NCBI GenBank assembly: GCA_963976815.1
Contig: CAXBLU010000001.1
Location: 434,001 to 498,000 of the forward strand
Direction of reading: 5' to 3'
DNA from: JAHRVQ01 sp963976815
Lineage (GTDB): Bacteria; Pseudomonadota; Gammaproteobacteria; Pseudomonadales; Azotimanducaceae
Length of the DNA: 64,000 bases
Below, piece by piece: positions 35,286-44,557 of the stretch. How positions within the stretch are numbered: position 1 is the stretch's first letter; each line of letters starts with the position of its first letter. The notes below the pieces were generated by a model. The model was not told the origin of the DNA. It saw only the letters and a list, made by a program, of their open reading frames with translations, and searched no databases. The position numbers were made by a program, and so were the translations under genes.

Positions 35286-35525
35286 ATGAAAGTGACAATC
35301 ACGCTGTTAACGACCCTTCTTATCGGCTGCTTCAGCACTTACACCTATGGCGCTGAGAGTAAACCTGCTGAGCAAGTTCAAATTATTGTCGAAGAAGTCC
35401 CTGAAGCTGTACGCGAGCAGAACCGGCTGACCCCGGAAGAACTCGAAGCGCAGGAGGCGGTCATTCAAAAAGCCATGTCAGAATTTGAATCAGCCACTGC
35501 AGAGAAAAACCCTACACAGCGTTAA
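35286..35525 (+). CDS. Small secreted or lipoprotein-like protein of unknown function
   Basis: A 79-residue protein that I do not recognise. It begins with a hydrophobic export signal (MKVTITLLTTLLIGCFS). LLIGC resembles a lipobox, but a type I cleavage after TYG is also possible. The mature part is acidic, probably one long helix (EELEAQEAVIQKAMSEFESA), with no other Cys. It is a single gene whose stop is three bases from the stop of the convergent TldE gene. Confidence 0.6.
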   Translation: MKVTITLLTTLLIGCFSTYTYGAESKPAEQVQIIVEEVPEAVREQNRLTPEELEAQEAVIQKAMSEFESATAEKNPTQR

Positions 35526-35528
35526 CGT

Positions 35529-36815
35529 TCAAGAAGCCGTCACACCGTCGGTTAATACCCAGGGTAATTTACTACCGCCAAAGTCGATACGTTCCTTGCT
35601 CACGGCTTTAACGGATTTTAGTAGCGACACCATATTACCGCTGACGGTGGTTTCTTTAATCGGAAACTGAATTTTGCCATCTTTAATGTAGTAACTATTT
35701 TTTGCGATGCCTGAAAAATCCCCACGATCATTCGGATTCCCGCCACTGAATCGTGCAATCAATATTCCCTGTTCCACGCCGGCGATCATATCCGCCAATG
35801 CCGCATCTCCCGCATCTACCTGAAAACAACCTCCGGCATTAACCGCCCGGGGTAATCCAGTCTTGTTAGATCCATATAATCCGAGAAGGTACGATTTCAG
35901 TACACCCGCTTCGAGAATAGTGGAATTTTCAGCTTTGTAACCATCACCTGTTACCCAATATCCAGAGGCCACATCCTCAGCAACTGGACAGCAACGAAGG
36001 CTCAGCTTGTCGCTGGTCACGACTTCACCTAACTTGCCTTTATAGACCGAAGTGCCACTGATCAACGGACCATCGCTCACTTTACCGGTAAGAAAACCAA
36101 CAAAACTACCTAGCGCGTTCGGCGTGATAATCATGTCACCGGTAAACTTTCCCGGAATGTTTTGGGTTTCAACCTGTTCCGTCGACTGACGCATCAATTC
36201 GTCAGCATTCATCATTTCCTGAATCGGCGAGTCGAGATCAAAGGCGCTATAGCCAAAGTAATTCATCGATGACGCCTGCTTACCACGCTTAGATGTAAAC
36301 ATAGCCGAGACGTTGTAAACACCCCGGCGAGATTCGAACAGCACGTCGTTGCTGTTGACATAAACGCTGCGCCGATTACCGAAGGTAATGGCTACAGAGC
36401 CAAAATGTAAATCAGGATACTGCCGCTTGGCATAATCCTGAACCTCCACAATTCGGTCGTACATTCGGTCATAGTCAGGTTCACCTGGCCCTGTATCAAA
36501 GGACTCCGCCGGTTGCTTTTCGGCGATTCCATAAGCCTCATCCGGTGATGCACCCCGGGCCATATCCGACAGATTGGCTACGGTGCGAGCCAGGGTATCT
36601 GAATCCGTCTTGTTCACCGAGAGACTCGCCTTTTTATGGTCTTTAATGCCCGTGATAGACACATCGGTTTCAAAGTTGGTGCGCATCAAATTGATGACGC
36701 CATTTTCTGCCTGTAACTCGTGAAACTCTTCCGAGACAATTCTCGTTGCTGCATCAGAAAAGCCTGCTTGACTAATTTGTCCCAGGGTTGTCTGGGCGAT
36801 TGCCTTATTTGTCAT
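35529..36815 (-). CDS. pmbA: TldE/PmbA family metalloprotease subunit
   Basis: A 428-residue protein of the TldD/PmbA family, the non-metal-binding TldE type: no HExxxH is present. The C-terminal half has IPGKFTGDMIITPNALG, SGTSVYKGKLGE and GLYGSNKTGLPR with a closing IAKNSYYIKDGKIQFPI, matching PmbA. The ATG at 36815 has GGAGG six bases upstream and overlaps the TldD stop as TAATG; the frame upstream of it is inside TldD. TldD and TldE form a heterodimeric protease that trims unfolded peptides, including microcin B17 precursor and CcdA in E. coli. In E. coli the two genes are far apart; here they are coupled. Confidence 0.9.
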   Translation of the reverse strand: MTNKAIAQTTLGQISQAGFSDAATRIVSEEFHELQAENGVINLMRTNFETDVSITGIKDHKKASLSVNKTDSDTLARTVANLSDMARGASPDEAYGIAEKQPAESFDTGPGEPDYDRMYDRIVEVQDYAKRQYPDLHFGSVAITFGNRRSVYVNSNDVLFESRRGVYNVSAMFTSKRGKQASSMNYFGYSAFDLDSPIQEMMNADELMRQSTEQVETQNIPGKFTGDMIITPNALGSFVGFLTGKVSDGPLISGTSVYKGKLGEVVTSDKLSLRCCPVAEDVASGYWVTGDGYKAENSTILEAGVLKSYLLGLYGSNKTGLPRAVNAGGCFQVDAGDAALADMIAGVEQGILIARFSGGNPNDRGDFSGIAKNSYYIKDGKIQFPIKETTVSGNMVSLLKSVKAVSKERIDFGGSKLPWVLTDGVTAS

Positions 36816-38203
36816 TACTCGCCTCCAATGTAGACTTTGGTTTTCACCGCAGGACCACCCATGCCGACGGGCATTGGTTGCTTCTTGCCGCACATCCCAG
36901 AGCAACTCCATTCCATATCATCCGATAGCATCGTCACTTCTTTGAGCATGTCAAAAGCCACACCTGATATGGTGGTATCGGTAATGGCACGACCCAGCTT
37001 GCCGTGCTTAATTTCGTAACCCATCTGGACCCCAAACATAAATTCACTTGTGGTATCAGCCTGTCCGTTGGTGGGGCGCATCAAGAGGTAGCCATCCTCA
37101 ATCGATGCAATCATATCTTCTAGCTTATCTGTGCCTGGCAAAATTGCGGTATTACGCATCCGAATTAATGGCTCATCGGTGTAACTGAACGCGCGGGCGT
37201 TGCCCGTTAACGCCATATCAAAATGTTGAGCACTGTCTTTGTTATGCATAAAACTTTTAAGAATTCCGTTTTCGATCAGAACAGCATCCAGGCTTTCTAC
37301 ACCTTCGTCGTCCATATAGATCGGCATCGGTAATGTTTCACCGTTATGGCTATTGGCAAAATCGATCAAGGTGACAAGATCACTGGCAACCCGCTCACCT
37401 AAATAATCACCGGCAATGGAACCTTCTCGAACAATGTCAGCTTCCGTTGTGTGACCAATCGCCTCATGGGCGAGAATACCCGCAAGGTCGGATGCCAGAA
37501 TGACATCGTGATAACCCGATACCGGTTTCACCGCTGTCTTCTTATTCATAAGGTGTTTATAGAGCTCATCAACTGCCTTATGGATACGCTCAGGTGATTC
37601 AAAAACGTCCTCAAATTGCCCTCTATCTCCGATCCCTTCGGAGAGCTCAATCGGATCTCCGGCTTCATTTCGGGTTGTCAGTTTTACTGAAATGATGGCT
37701 CGAGAGTTGGTGTTATGGCCCATCGAGCCCTCCGAGGTTTGCAGCTTCTTTTCCATGTCCAAACAATTCAGGGCAAGTTGCCGGGACACAATATCTGGAC
37801 AATGTTCGCTGATGTATGCATCGATGCTTTTCAAAAAGGCGATGATCTCATCCTGGGATTTGCGTGGTTTTTTAGTATTGGAATTGCTGTTTGCTGAAGC
37901 GAGGCTGCGGGGCAAGCTCAACTCTGGATTACCGCTACGCTTCGCCAAAAACTCAGCGTTTCGAGTGGCTGCACTGATTGTGGTTTCGATGCAGTCGTTG
38001 GTTGCATTTGGATTTGAACTAAAACCCCAGGCGCCCTTATCAAACACCCGTGCAGAAACTCCACCGTTGGTGTCTTGCATATTGGATACAATATCCCCGT
38101 TCAACAGCGAAATATTGAGCAGTCGATTCTCATGGAGGCGTAATTCTGTATAGGATGAGTACTGATTTGAATATTTGGATAGGTCAATCTCGGCAATTTG
38201 CAT
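36815..38203 (-). CDS. tldD: TldD family metalloprotease catalytic subunit
   Basis: A 462-residue zinc protease subunit. The metal motif H-E-x-x-x-H is seen in ILAHEAIGHTTEAD (near residue 245), followed by the family segments GDYLGERVASDLVTLID, MDDEGVESLDAVLIENGIL, RNTAILPGTDKLEDMIASIEDGYLL and the C-terminal CSGMCGKKQPMPVGMGGPAVK. It partners with TldE, encoded directly after it. Length is close to E. coli TldD (481). No precursor peptide for processing could be recognised nearby. The 162 bases upstream hold no gene. Confidence 0.93.
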   Translation of the reverse strand: MQIAEIDLSKYSNQYSSYTELRLHENRLLNISLLNGDIVSNMQDTNGGVSARVFDKGAWGFSSNPNATNDCIETTISAATRNAEFLAKRSGNPELSLPRSLASANSNSNTKKPRKSQDEIIAFLKSIDAYISEHCPDIVSRQLALNCLDMEKKLQTSEGSMGHNTNSRAIISVKLTTRNEAGDPIELSEGIGDRGQFEDVFESPERIHKAVDELYKHLMNKKTAVKPVSGYHDVILASDLAGILAHEAIGHTTEADIVREGSIAGDYLGERVASDLVTLIDFANSHNGETLPMPIYMDDEGVESLDAVLIENGILKSFMHNKDSAQHFDMALTGNARAFSYTDEPLIRMRNTAILPGTDKLEDMIASIEDGYLLMRPTNGQADTTSEFMFGVQMGYEIKHGKLGRAITDTTISGVAFDMLKEVTMLSDDMEWSCSGMCGKKQPMPVGMGGPAVKTKVYIGGE

Positions 38204-38365
38204 AGCAGGTCTGCCCTTTTGTCAGTGAAGGATTTACGCTAATGGCTCAAGGCGAAAGAGTCAATTCGGTATAGCGCAAGGAAACGGCCTACTAACGAAT
38301 TTCAAAGTAGGCCCGCTAGCAACAGCCAGGCGCCAGACACAGGTCAGGCGTTTGGTAGACTCAGC

Positions 38366-38740
38366 CTAGGCGGGTAACAGCGCCGTAAACTCTGCCCGGT
38401 GATCAGCGTCTAGATACTGTTTCAGCTCTCCGGCATCTAGAAATGTTGCATAGCAGCTTGGACAATGTTCAAAACGAATTTCCACCGGCTCTTCAATTTT
38501 GCATTGATCCATAATTTTGTCGCACTTCGGGCACTCAACATACACCATGTCATCGTATTCAGCGCCTAATGCTGCATCGCCGCTATCCATATCTTGCTTA
38601 CCCTCAACGAGCAGCAAATCGGATCGAGTTAATTGATCAAAATATAGGCCCTTGCAGTCCAGACAGCGGTCCACTCGAATAGAACCCGCATCATCACTAC
38701 TGACCGTTTCCATTTCGCCATCACACTTGGGGCACTGCAT
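38366..38740 (-). CDS. Zinc-ribbon protein (zf-TFIIB-like)
   Basis: A 124-residue acidic cytoplasmic protein with two zinc-ribbon units: CPKCDGEM with CLDCKGLYFD at the N-terminus, and CPKCDKIM with CPSCYATFLDAGEL at the C-terminus. The first matches the zf-TFIIB pattern of bacterial proteins of unknown role. The ATG at 38740 is chosen because GGAG lies eight bases upstream and the first zinc Cys is residue 3; the longer frame to 38863 would overlap the divergent MFS gene. DNA, RNA or protein binding is possible. Confidence 0.85.
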   Translation of the reverse strand: MQCPKCDGEMETVSSDDAGSIRVDRCLDCKGLYFDQLTRSDLLLVEGKQDMDSGDAALGAEYDDMVYVECPKCDKIMDQCKIEEPVEIRFEHCPSCYATFLDAGELKQYLDADHRAEFTALLPA

Positions 38741-38843
38741 AATTTGATCTCCAACAATTCTTAAGCGGACATTACATGATTTCAACGATTTTGTAATCAG
38801 TGCGGATACGTGTAATCTCCATCCCCTCCGATCTGCGACAACT

Positions 38844-40088
38844 ATGGCTTCCACAGACTCCACATCACCGGAAATGGACCCCAGTATCTGGGCAACCTAT
38901 AGGTCCCTTCTGTGGTCTGTCTACGCACCGGGTTTTCTGATGTCCCTCTGCCAGGGTAGCGTGATTCTCATCATTCCTTTATTTGCCCTCGATCTGGGTG
39001 CAAGCGCGGCAATTACCGCACTGGTCTTCTCACTTCGCGGACTTGGTAATATGACAGTCGATATTCCAGCCGGGTGGGCAACGGGAAAATTTGGCGATAA
39101 GACAGTTATGATGCTGTCCGTGGCAGTGATGACAGTTTCTGCCCTGGTGGCCAGCCAGGCAAATACAACCTGGCAGTTGGGTCTCGCCGCATTTGCCTTC
39201 GGCGCCGCTGTTGCCAGTTGGCTACTCGCTCGACTAACCCACGTGAGTGAAGCTGTACCAACTCATCAGCGCGGCAAAGCCATTAGCACAATGGCAGGTG
39301 TACAACGATTTGGTAATTTAATTGGTCCGGCCACCTCGGGGATTGTTGCCCAGATCTACGGCTTTGAGGTCGTATTTTATGGCATAGCGGTAGTGGCAGC
39401 CACCGCCCTACTTCTGGTGATGTTTGCGGTTAAGACCAACAACCGCTCAGACCCCGACGAACATAGCAGCATCTTAAGCCTTGCGCCCACCATCTTAATG
39501 GCCCACCGCAGGGTATTTGCTACCGCGGGCCTGGCAATCTGGTGTCTAACAATCCTCCGATCAACTCGAAGCCTGATGTTACCGGTCTGGGGAAACGCCA
39601 TTGGTTTGGATACCTCAACCATTGGATTTGTCGTTAGCCTTTCCGCCGGCATTGATATGTTGATGTTTCCCCTTGCGGGCATCGTGATGGATACATGGGG
39701 ACGTCGGCCAGCAGCAATTTCCTGCCTGGGTGTCATGAGTTTTGGCATGTTAATGCTGCCTTTTACCGACAGCTTTATCTTGATGGCGGTAGCTGGAATG
39801 GTAGCGGGCGCAGGAAACGGGTTAGGCAGCGGGATTAATATGACATTGGGGTCCGACTTTGCGCCGGATGGTAAGCGAGGAGAATTCCTTGGCGTTTGGC
39901 GCTTGCTGTCGGACACGGGTTCGTTGATAGGCCCGATGGCGGTCGGCGCTACTGCATCCTGGGTAACCTTGTCCGGGGCTTTCTACCTTTCTGCTGGGGT
40001 CGGCGGCATCGGCGTCTTGATTATGTGGTTGCTGGTTGATGAGACCCTGACCAAACGAACACCAATAGCTAAAGTTGAGCCTCAATAG
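38844..40088 (+). CDS. MFS transporter
   Basis: A 414-residue, 12-helix major facilitator protein. The loop 2-3 motif is DIPAGWATGKFGDKTVM, and the second-half counterpart is AGIVMDTWGRRPAA. The proton-antiporter-like helix 5 includes GNLIGPATSG. The family branch resembles multidrug or sugar efflux carriers. It is not closely similar to the paralogous pair at 1186 and 41206. It is divergent from the zinc-ribbon gene. Its last 20 bases overlap the end of the convergent membrane-protein gene. Confidence 0.9.
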   Translation: MASTDSTSPEMDPSIWATYRSLLWSVYAPGFLMSLCQGSVILIIPLFALDLGASAAITALVFSLRGLGNMTVDIPAGWATGKFGDKTVMMLSVAVMTVSALVASQANTTWQLGLAAFAFGAAVASWLLARLTHVSEAVPTHQRGKAISTMAGVQRFGNLIGPATSGIVAQIYGFEVVFYGIAVVAATALLLVMFAVKTNNRSDPDEHSSILSLAPTILMAHRRVFATAGLAIWCLTILRSTRSLMLPVWGNAIGLDTSTIGFVVSLSAGIDMLMFPLAGIVMDTWGRRPAAISCLGVMSFGMLMLPFTDSFILMAVAGMVAGAGNGLGSGINMTLGSDFAPDGKRGEFLGVWRLLSDTGSLIGPMAVGATASWVTLSGAFYLSAGVGGIGVLIMWLLVDETLTKRTPIAKVEPQ

Positions 40089-41103
40089 CAATTTCAATCA
40101 ATGCGGCAATGACCCAGGTCAAGGGCGGCAAAACGCCGAACAACAGCATGCTGCGGATTCTGTCGGTAAATGGCAGCTCCTTAATATTGCTGATGCGTTC
40201 CTCGTAGTACAGCAGGTCAATGCGACTCACCTTCTCCGCATCCTCACCTATCAGAGTTGAACTTAAGTGTGCTTTATCTCCCTTAACCAGTGCACGATGT
40301 ACATGGTTTAACTCAAGGGTTTTTGCTACATGGATACGGTGCTTGAATCGATTGTAGGGCAACATAAACAGCCCCAACATAACAAGGCCCGGCAAATAAA
40401 ACGGCATCATCAAAATCAGCAATACACTAAACGCAAGCTCACCTGAAGTGAACACGGTGTAGCTTGCAAAAATGATACACAGGCCAAAAATATAAAGGCG
40501 CAGGAATCTCAACATTGGGTTGGCGAGCACCGCGTACTGATCCGCTTCGAGCAGGCTAATGCGGATCCGTAGGCAAACTTCGTTGAGGCAAAGCAACTGG
40601 CGAAAAAAGACGTCAATACAAAAAATCACCAACAAATACTCTAACCAATACAGGCCAACAGCAACAAAAAGCACAAATTCAAATTCGATTCTAATCAGCT
40701 CATTGATTTGGATATTGATCAGCGCACAAACAAAGCCTAGGCCGATCTCAAGCCAACGAATCTTTGCACTCGGTTCGAGGATTGACCGCACATCGATCAG
40801 AGCATCGTCAAATTCTAAAACCTGCAGTAGGTCGTGATACCAGCCCCGGGCCATTTCCAGATACAACACCAGAAAAAAACTGATGATGGCAACAAAAGCA
40901 ATTGTGGAGGGATAAAGACTGGGGTTTGGAACCCTCGAGATCACCAGGGATACAACTGAAATCAATGCCAGCAATAGGAATGAGGAGAGCCCCAATTGCC
41001 ATGAAGGTAGGCCCGTCCGATCAAGCATGATCAACGGTTGCCAGTGGGATATACCGGGCGTGGCTAACTCACTAGATGCATTTTCAACTGCAGACTCACT
41101 CAA
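40069..41103 (-). CDS. Multi-pass membrane protein of unknown function
   Basis: A 344-residue protein that I do not recognise. It has about seven to eight hydrophobic segments (for example GLSSFLLLALISVVSLVI, IAFVAIISFFLVLYLEM, LFVAVGLYWLEYLLVIFCID, LRLYIFGLCIIFASYTVF, LLILMMPFYLPGLVMLGLFML and a last one at the extreme C-terminus). A polar loop of about 60 residues (FKHRIHVAKTLELNHVHRAL to EERISNIKELPF) precedes the final helix. Charged residues Arg and Glu within helices 3-4 might be functional. It is divergent from the MFS gene at 41206 and overlaps the convergent MFS gene by 20 bases. Confidence 0.75.
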   Translation of the reverse strand: MSESAVENASSELATPGISHWQPLIMLDRTGLPSWQLGLSSFLLLALISVVSLVISRVPNPSLYPSTIAFVAIISFFLVLYLEMARGWYHDLLQVLEFDDALIDVRSILEPSAKIRWLEIGLGFVCALINIQINELIRIEFEFVLFVAVGLYWLEYLLVIFCIDVFFRQLLCLNEVCLRIRISLLEADQYAVLANPMLRFLRLYIFGLCIIFASYTVFTSGELAFSVLLILMMPFYLPGLVMLGLFMLPYNRFKHRIHVAKTLELNHVHRALVKGDKAHLSSTLIGEDAEKVSRIDLLYYEERISNIKELPFTDRIRSMLLFGVLPPLTWVIAALIEIAIEAQL

Positions 41104-41205
41104 GAATCACACCTACTAACAAAATCGGTTTATACTCTCAGCGCTCGCAGGGCAGCTACTTAGCCCCGTTACTTTTCTCTCGTACCACACGAAGTATCAC
41201 ACCGA

Positions 41206-42405
41206 ATGAAGCCGCTACACTACTACTTTTTAGGCACCGGAGCCTGGTTTCTTGCCTATGGCATCCAAAGCGTCGCTTTCGCCTGGCTGGTGACCATTGT
41301 ATTAGCCGAATCCCCTACCATGGTCGGTTTTGCCCAGATGGCATTTTTATTGCCCGCCATGTTGTTAATGTTGGTTGGAGGCAGCCTCGCGGATCAGGTT
41401 GGAGGCCGTCGCATGGCTCTGATCGGTCACCTGCTTGCTGCCATGGCGCCCCTATTTCTAGTCGTCACCATTTTACTGGATCAGTTCAGTTATACCCTAT
41501 TGCTGGTTTTTGCCGTCATTATTGGCTGTAGCCAGGCCCTGGTCACACCCGCCCGGGACGGACTACTCGCACAGGTTGCGGATGGCCGAATACAGCAGCG
41601 TGTCGTTCAGGTCAGCATGATTCAATTTGGCATTCAGATGATCGGGTTTGTCATTGCTTCATTTGGCGATCAGTTCGGTGCAGTTATGATTCTCTCCGTG
41701 CAAAGCGCATTTCTTTTTCTTGGAGCAATCGCTTTCTATCGATTGAAGTTACCGTTCGAGGCGCCAATCAGGCACTCGAACAAAATGTTACAACAAATCA
41801 CTGCTTCAATAAGCGAAGGCTATCGCTCAGTTCGCCAATCACCCCATATGACATCCGTTGTGATTCAAAATTGCGCCATGGGTATTTTTTTTATGGGCTC
41901 CTATATTGTGACCATCCCGTTATTAATTCGCGAGGTTTATGCCGGATCGTCAATGGAGCTTTCGTTGATTAACGGTGCCAATTCCGTTGGACTGGTAATA
42001 ACCATGATATTTCTGATGCGAGTTGGAGACATCAATCGCCAGGGTCGGGCACTATTAATCTCCCAGATGTTAGGCTCATTTTGTCTACTCGGTGGTGGCA
42101 TGCAGCTGGGATTTGTTAGCTTAATCCTATTTATTTTCGCCTGGGGTCTGTGCGGTGGCATCGCCATGACCATGTCACGAACCGTGATGCAGGAACAGGC
42201 CCCTGAAAATCAGCGCGCCAGAATGATGGCATTTTATTCATTTTCTTTTATGGGTGCTGGCCCAATCGGTGCACTGTTGAGCGGCTTTTTGGTAGATTTG
42301 TTTAGCGCCTCTACAGCACTCATTATTAGTTCTAGCTGTATGCTGTTGGTGTCAATCTATATGTCGTTCAAATCACCCCTTTGGTCACTAGGCGACAAAT
42401 CATAA
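41206..42405 (+). CDS. MFS transporter (paralogue of the gene at 1186-2337)
   Basis: A 399-residue major facilitator protein. The loop 2-3 motif is GGSLADQVGGRRMAL. VTPARDGLLAQVADGRIQQR and WGLCGGIAMTMSRTVMQ with EQAPENQRARMM are shared, with small changes, with the MFS gene at 1186. The two are paralogues and likely export related compounds. This copy has the complete N-terminus (MKPLHYYFLGTGAWFLAYGIQ) that the other lacks. It is transcribed away from the unknown membrane protein and precedes the amidohydrolase operon by 66 bases. Confidence 0.92.
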   Translation: MKPLHYYFLGTGAWFLAYGIQSVAFAWLVTIVLAESPTMVGFAQMAFLLPAMLLMLVGGSLADQVGGRRMALIGHLLAAMAPLFLVVTILLDQFSYTLLLVFAVIIGCSQALVTPARDGLLAQVADGRIQQRVVQVSMIQFGIQMIGFVIASFGDQFGAVMILSVQSAFLFLGAIAFYRLKLPFEAPIRHSNKMLQQITASISEGYRSVRQSPHMTSVVIQNCAMGIFFMGSYIVTIPLLIREVYAGSSMELSLINGANSVGLVITMIFLMRVGDINRQGRALLISQMLGSFCLLGGGMQLGFVSLILFIFAWGLCGGIAMTMSRTVMQEQAPENQRARMMAFYSFSFMGAGPIGALLSGFLVDLFSASTALIISSSCMLLVSIYMSFKSPLWSLGDKS

Positions 42406-42471
42406 AGGGCCCCTCCCCTGACCATTTCCTGTCGTGATAAGCTCCAGTGAACAGTTTTTTAGGAATCGGCC

Positions 42472-43740
42472 ATGCGAAAAATTATTCTTCTGGCGCTAAC
42501 ACTTAGCTTATCGCCAGCTATCCACGCTGACACTCTTATTCATTGCGAACGTCTTATTGATGGCGTGCAAAGTGAACTACTCACCCGCCAAACCATACGA
42601 ATTAACGACAATCGTATTGTCGCGGTAGAATCGGGTTTCACCGGCGGCGGTGATGTCATTCACCCTGGTGACGTTACTTGCATGCCTGGACTGATCGATA
42701 TGCATGTCCACCTCACCCAGGAACTGCATCCAGGGCAGCAGTTGACACGATTCACATTGGATCCCCAGGACAAAGCGTATGCAAGTATTCAGTACGCCGA
42801 AAAAACCTTGATGGCCGGATTCACAACCGTCCGTGATCTGGGCAGCGCTCACAACCTGTCTATCTCGATGCGCAATGCAATCAACAGCGGGCATATTATT
42901 GGTCCTCGGATCTTTACCGCCGGGAAAAGTCTCGCCACGACCGGCGGACACGCAGACCCCAGCAACGGTCAAAACAGCTTGCTCCGCGGTGACCCCGGTC
43001 CTGCCCAGGGTGTCGTGAATAGTGCTGATGATGCCAAAAAGGCCGTTCGCCAACGATATAAGGAAGGGGCTGATCTCATCAAGATTACCGCAACCGGCGG
43101 CGTTTTGAGCCAGGCAGCGAGCGGACAAAATGCTCAATTTACCGATGAAGAGCTCTCCGCAATCATCAACATCGCAAAGGACTATGGATTTAAGGTCGCG
43201 GCCCATGCCCACGGTAAAGATGGCATGGAGAGAGCCATACGTGCCGGTATCGATTCGATTGAACACGGGACTTATATGGATAAAGACACGATGAAGCTCA
43301 TGAAGCGGTATGGCACCACCTATGTACCAACCATATCAGCAGGAAAATTTGTCGCGGACAAGGCCGAAATCGATGGTTACTTTTCTGACCTCGTGAGACC
43401 AAAAGCGGCGGCCATTGGCCCCCTGATCCAGGGAACCTTCGCTGATGCTTATAAAGCTGGAGTCAAAATTGCCTTTGGAACCGATTGTGGTGTTTGTCCC
43501 CACGGCGATAACGCCAGAGAATTTGTCTATATGGTAGAAGCCGGTATGCCAGAAATGGAAGCGATCCAATCTGCAACCCAGGCCGCAGCAATATTGCTAG
43601 GCAAGAGTGAAGATCTTGGCACCATTGCACCAGGAATGCGTGCTGATGTTGTGGCGGTAGCCGGAAACCCACTCACTGATATTACTCAAATGTTGAATAT
43701 GCAATTTGTTATGAAGGATGGACGTGTCTACAAGCAGTGA
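42472..43740 (+). CDS. Exported amidohydrolase (imidazolonepropionase/prolidase-like)
   Basis: A 422-residue metal-dependent hydrolase with a signal peptide (MRKIILLALTLSLSPAIHA). The TIM-barrel metal site includes GLIDMHVH (first His pair), a Lys in ADLIKITATGGVLS, HAHGKDG, SIEHGTY and FGTDCGVCPHG (final Asp). The small beta domain is formed by both ends of the chain and closes with IAPGMRADVVAVAGNPL. The family hydrolyses cyclic amides or peptides such as Xaa-Arg dipeptides; the periplasmic location suggests peptide or organophosphate-like substrates. AGGA lies seven bases before the ATG. Its end overlaps the sirtuin gene by 23 bases. Confidence 0.92.
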   Translation: MRKIILLALTLSLSPAIHADTLIHCERLIDGVQSELLTRQTIRINDNRIVAVESGFTGGGDVIHPGDVTCMPGLIDMHVHLTQELHPGQQLTRFTLDPQDKAYASIQYAEKTLMAGFTTVRDLGSAHNLSISMRNAINSGHIIGPRIFTAGKSLATTGGHADPSNGQNSLLRGDPGPAQGVVNSADDAKKAVRQRYKEGADLIKITATGGVLSQAASGQNAQFTDEELSAIINIAKDYGFKVAAHAHGKDGMERAIRAGIDSIEHGTYMDKDTMKLMKRYGTTYVPTISAGKFVADKAEIDGYFSDLVRPKAAAIGPLIQGTFADAYKAGVKIAFGTDCGVCPHGDNAREFVYMVEAGMPEMEAIQSATQAAAILLGKSEDLGTIAPGMRADVVAVAGNPLTDITQMLNMQFVMKDGRVYKQ

Positions 43741-44557
43741 TGTCCTGGCGGAGTTTATTCAATCCCATCAGCCCCTGGTGATCATCACCGGCGCAGGCTG
43801 CAGCGCTGCCTCTGGCATACCAACCTACCGAGATAACGGTGGCATTTGGAAACGATCAACGCCAATACAGCACCAGGATTTTGTGACCAAACTAGCCTCC
43901 CGCAAGCGTTACTGGGCGCGAAGTCTGGCGGGCTGGCCCGCGGTAGCTCAAGCCGAACCTAATGCCTGCCACCGATCAATTGCTGAGATTGAGAAAATGA
44001 ACCTCTGCTCATTACTGGTGACCCAAAATGTGGATCGGTTACATCAGCGTGGCGGCCACCAAAATGTGATTGATCTCCATGGCCGACTCGATCAGGTGCA
44101 CTGTCTGGATTGTCTTGATGAAATTTCCAGAGAAGACATGCAGGAGCGGCTGTTTCGTTTAAACCCTGAGCTGGAATTCAATTTCACCCAACTAGCACCG
44201 GACGGAGATGCAGACGTCCCAGATCACCTAATCGACACCATCGCACTACCGGACTGTGATCACTGTGGCGGTTTACTAAAACCATCGGTAATTTTTTATG
44301 GCGGCAGCGTTGCAAAAGAGACGGTAAATAAAATTTTTAGCGCGATCGATTCAGCCAGGGGGGTGCTGGTATTGGGTTCTTCCCTCATGGTCTTTTCCAG
44401 CTACAGGTTTTGCAGGCAGGCCGCCCGGCGCGGGGTACCTCTTACCATTGTTAATTCCGGTACAACCCGGGCCGACGAACTGGCATCCCTCAAAATTAAT
44501 GCACTTTGCGAGCAACTGTTACCCGCTACTGTGCAAGCACTACAGGCTAACAAATGA
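43718..44557 (+). CDS. Sir2-family NAD-dependent protein deacylase (sirtuin, SIRT4-like class)
   Basis: A 279-residue sirtuin. NAD-binding motifs are ITGAGCSAASGIPTYRD, LVTQNVDRLHQRGG and the catalytic His in IDLHGRLDQVHC. The zinc site is formed by CLDC and CDHC. LKPSVIFYGGSV and LVLGSSLMVFSSYRF follow and resemble class II (SIRT4-like) sirtuins. It removes acyl groups from lysines or transfers ADP-ribose, in the cytoplasm. The ATG lies inside the amidohydrolase gene, and the stop overlaps the next start as ATGA, so all three genes are translationally coupled. The functional link to two exported proteins is unclear. Confidence 0.92.
   Translation: MDVSTSSDVLAEFIQSHQPLVIITGAGCSAASGIPTYRDNGGIWKRSTPIQHQDFVTKLASRKRYWARSLAGWPAVAQAEPNACHRSIAEIEKMNLCSLLVTQNVDRLHQRGGHQNVIDLHGRLDQVHCLDCLDEISREDMQERLFRLNPELEFNFTQLAPDGDADVPDHLIDTIALPDCDHCGGLLKPSVIFYGGSVAKETVNKIFSAIDSARGVLVLGSSLMVFSSYRFCRQAARRGVPLTIVNSGTTRADELASLKINALCEQLLPATVQALQANK

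Noticed and set aside
35286..35525. 79-residue protein as a peptide precursor for the TldD/E protease
   Set aside because: It has an ordinary export signal and an acidic helix with no core-peptide-like C-terminus.
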